From Candidatus Methylomirabilota bacterium (GTDB taxonomy: Bacteria > Methylomirabilota > Methylomirabilia > Methylomirabilales > CSP1-5), in NCBI GenBank assembly GCA_022615475.1, contig JAKEGQ010000026.1, forward strand, positions 1-13,191: a DNA stretch of 13,191 nucleotides, given 5' to 3'. How positions within the stretch are numbered: position 1 is the stretch's first letter; each line of letters begins with the position of its first letter. The position numbers were made by a program, and so were the translations under genes. Of the stretch, positions 13,091 to 13,191 are shown one piece after another. Below the pieces are notes generated by a model. That model was not told the DNA's origin. It was given only the letters and a program-made list of their open reading frames with translations, and did not search any database.

Positions 13091-13191
13091 ATGGCCAAGC
13101 AAAAATTCGCGCGGACCAAAGAGCACGTCAACGTCGGGACCATCGGCCACATTGACCATGGCAAGACGACCCTGACCGCGGCCATCACCAA
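13091..13191 (+). CDS. tuf: Elongation factor Tu, 5' end only
   Basis: GTPase that delivers aminoacyl-tRNA to the ribosome. Only the first 33 codons are inside the window, starting MAKQKFARTKEHVNVGTIGH and including the G1 nucleotide loop GHIDHGKT (19-26), where most bacteria have GHVDHGKT. The ATG at 13091 has GGGGAGGG (13076-13083) 7 nt upstream. The 85-bp leader from tRNA-Thr is purine rich and contains an AT-rich patch (TTAATAATAAGG) but no -35/-10 pair I would defend, so transcription probably comes through from the tRNA promoter. The gene is cut by the window edge, not broken. Confidence 0.96.
   Translation, partial: MAKQKFARTKEHVNVGTIGHIDHGKTTLTAAIT

Overview
The window comes from a GC-rich bacterial chromosome and is almost entirely core housekeeping DNA, with every recognisable gene on the + strand. 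Protein identities rest on motifs read by eye. The gene set fits an uncultured-type GC-rich lineage near Methylomirabilota (NC10)/Rokubacteria or the former Deltaproteobacteria: a CarD-family regulator, a YacL-type PIN-TRAM protein, separate ispD and ispF, and class II tRNA-Tyr with encoded CCA ends. That taxonomic guess is inference.

Region 1 (2-4489) is a translation and replication cluster: rplY/ctc (L25), pth, rpsF (S6), ssb, rpsR (S18), rplI (L9) and dnaB. It joins the common rplY-pth pair to the classical rpsF-ssb-rpsR-rplI-dnaB operon. pth overlaps rpsF by 19 bp. The only sizeable gaps are ssb-rpsR, which holds a hairpin and a copy of a short dispersed repeat, and rplI-dnaB, which holds a 124-bp stretch bounded by inverted repeats.

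Region 2 (4582-11002) runs radA, carD-like, PIN-TRAM (yacL-like), ispD, ispF, cysS, rlmB. This mixes two known orders: the Bacillus radA-disA-yacL-ispD-ispF-...-cysS-...-rlmB cluster and the mycobacterial radA-...-carD-ispD-ispF-cysS-rlmB cluster. disA and gltX are absent. A sigma70-type promoter lies just after radA, in front of carD. ispD/ispF (55 bp) and cysS/rlmB (26 bp) overlap, and ispF ends 11 bp before the preferred cysS start.

Region 3 (11003-13191) starts with a probable terminator hairpin and a strong-looking promoter (TATAAT). It then has tRNA-Thr(UGU), tRNA-Tyr(GUA), tRNA-Gly(UCC), a secreted TPR-metallopeptidase gene, tRNA-Thr(GGU) and the 5' end of tuf. The tRNA order and anticodons match the E. 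coli thrU-tyrU-glyT-thrT-tufB operon, but a 1.26-kb protein gene sits between the Gly and second Thr tRNAs.

I see no CRISPR array, transposase, phage gene or clear novel defence system. The most interesting points are the interrupted tRNA-tufB operon, the inverted-repeat element before dnaB, a short dispersed repeat that also forms part of the Pth tail, and the ispD/ispF overlap with a G-rich run.
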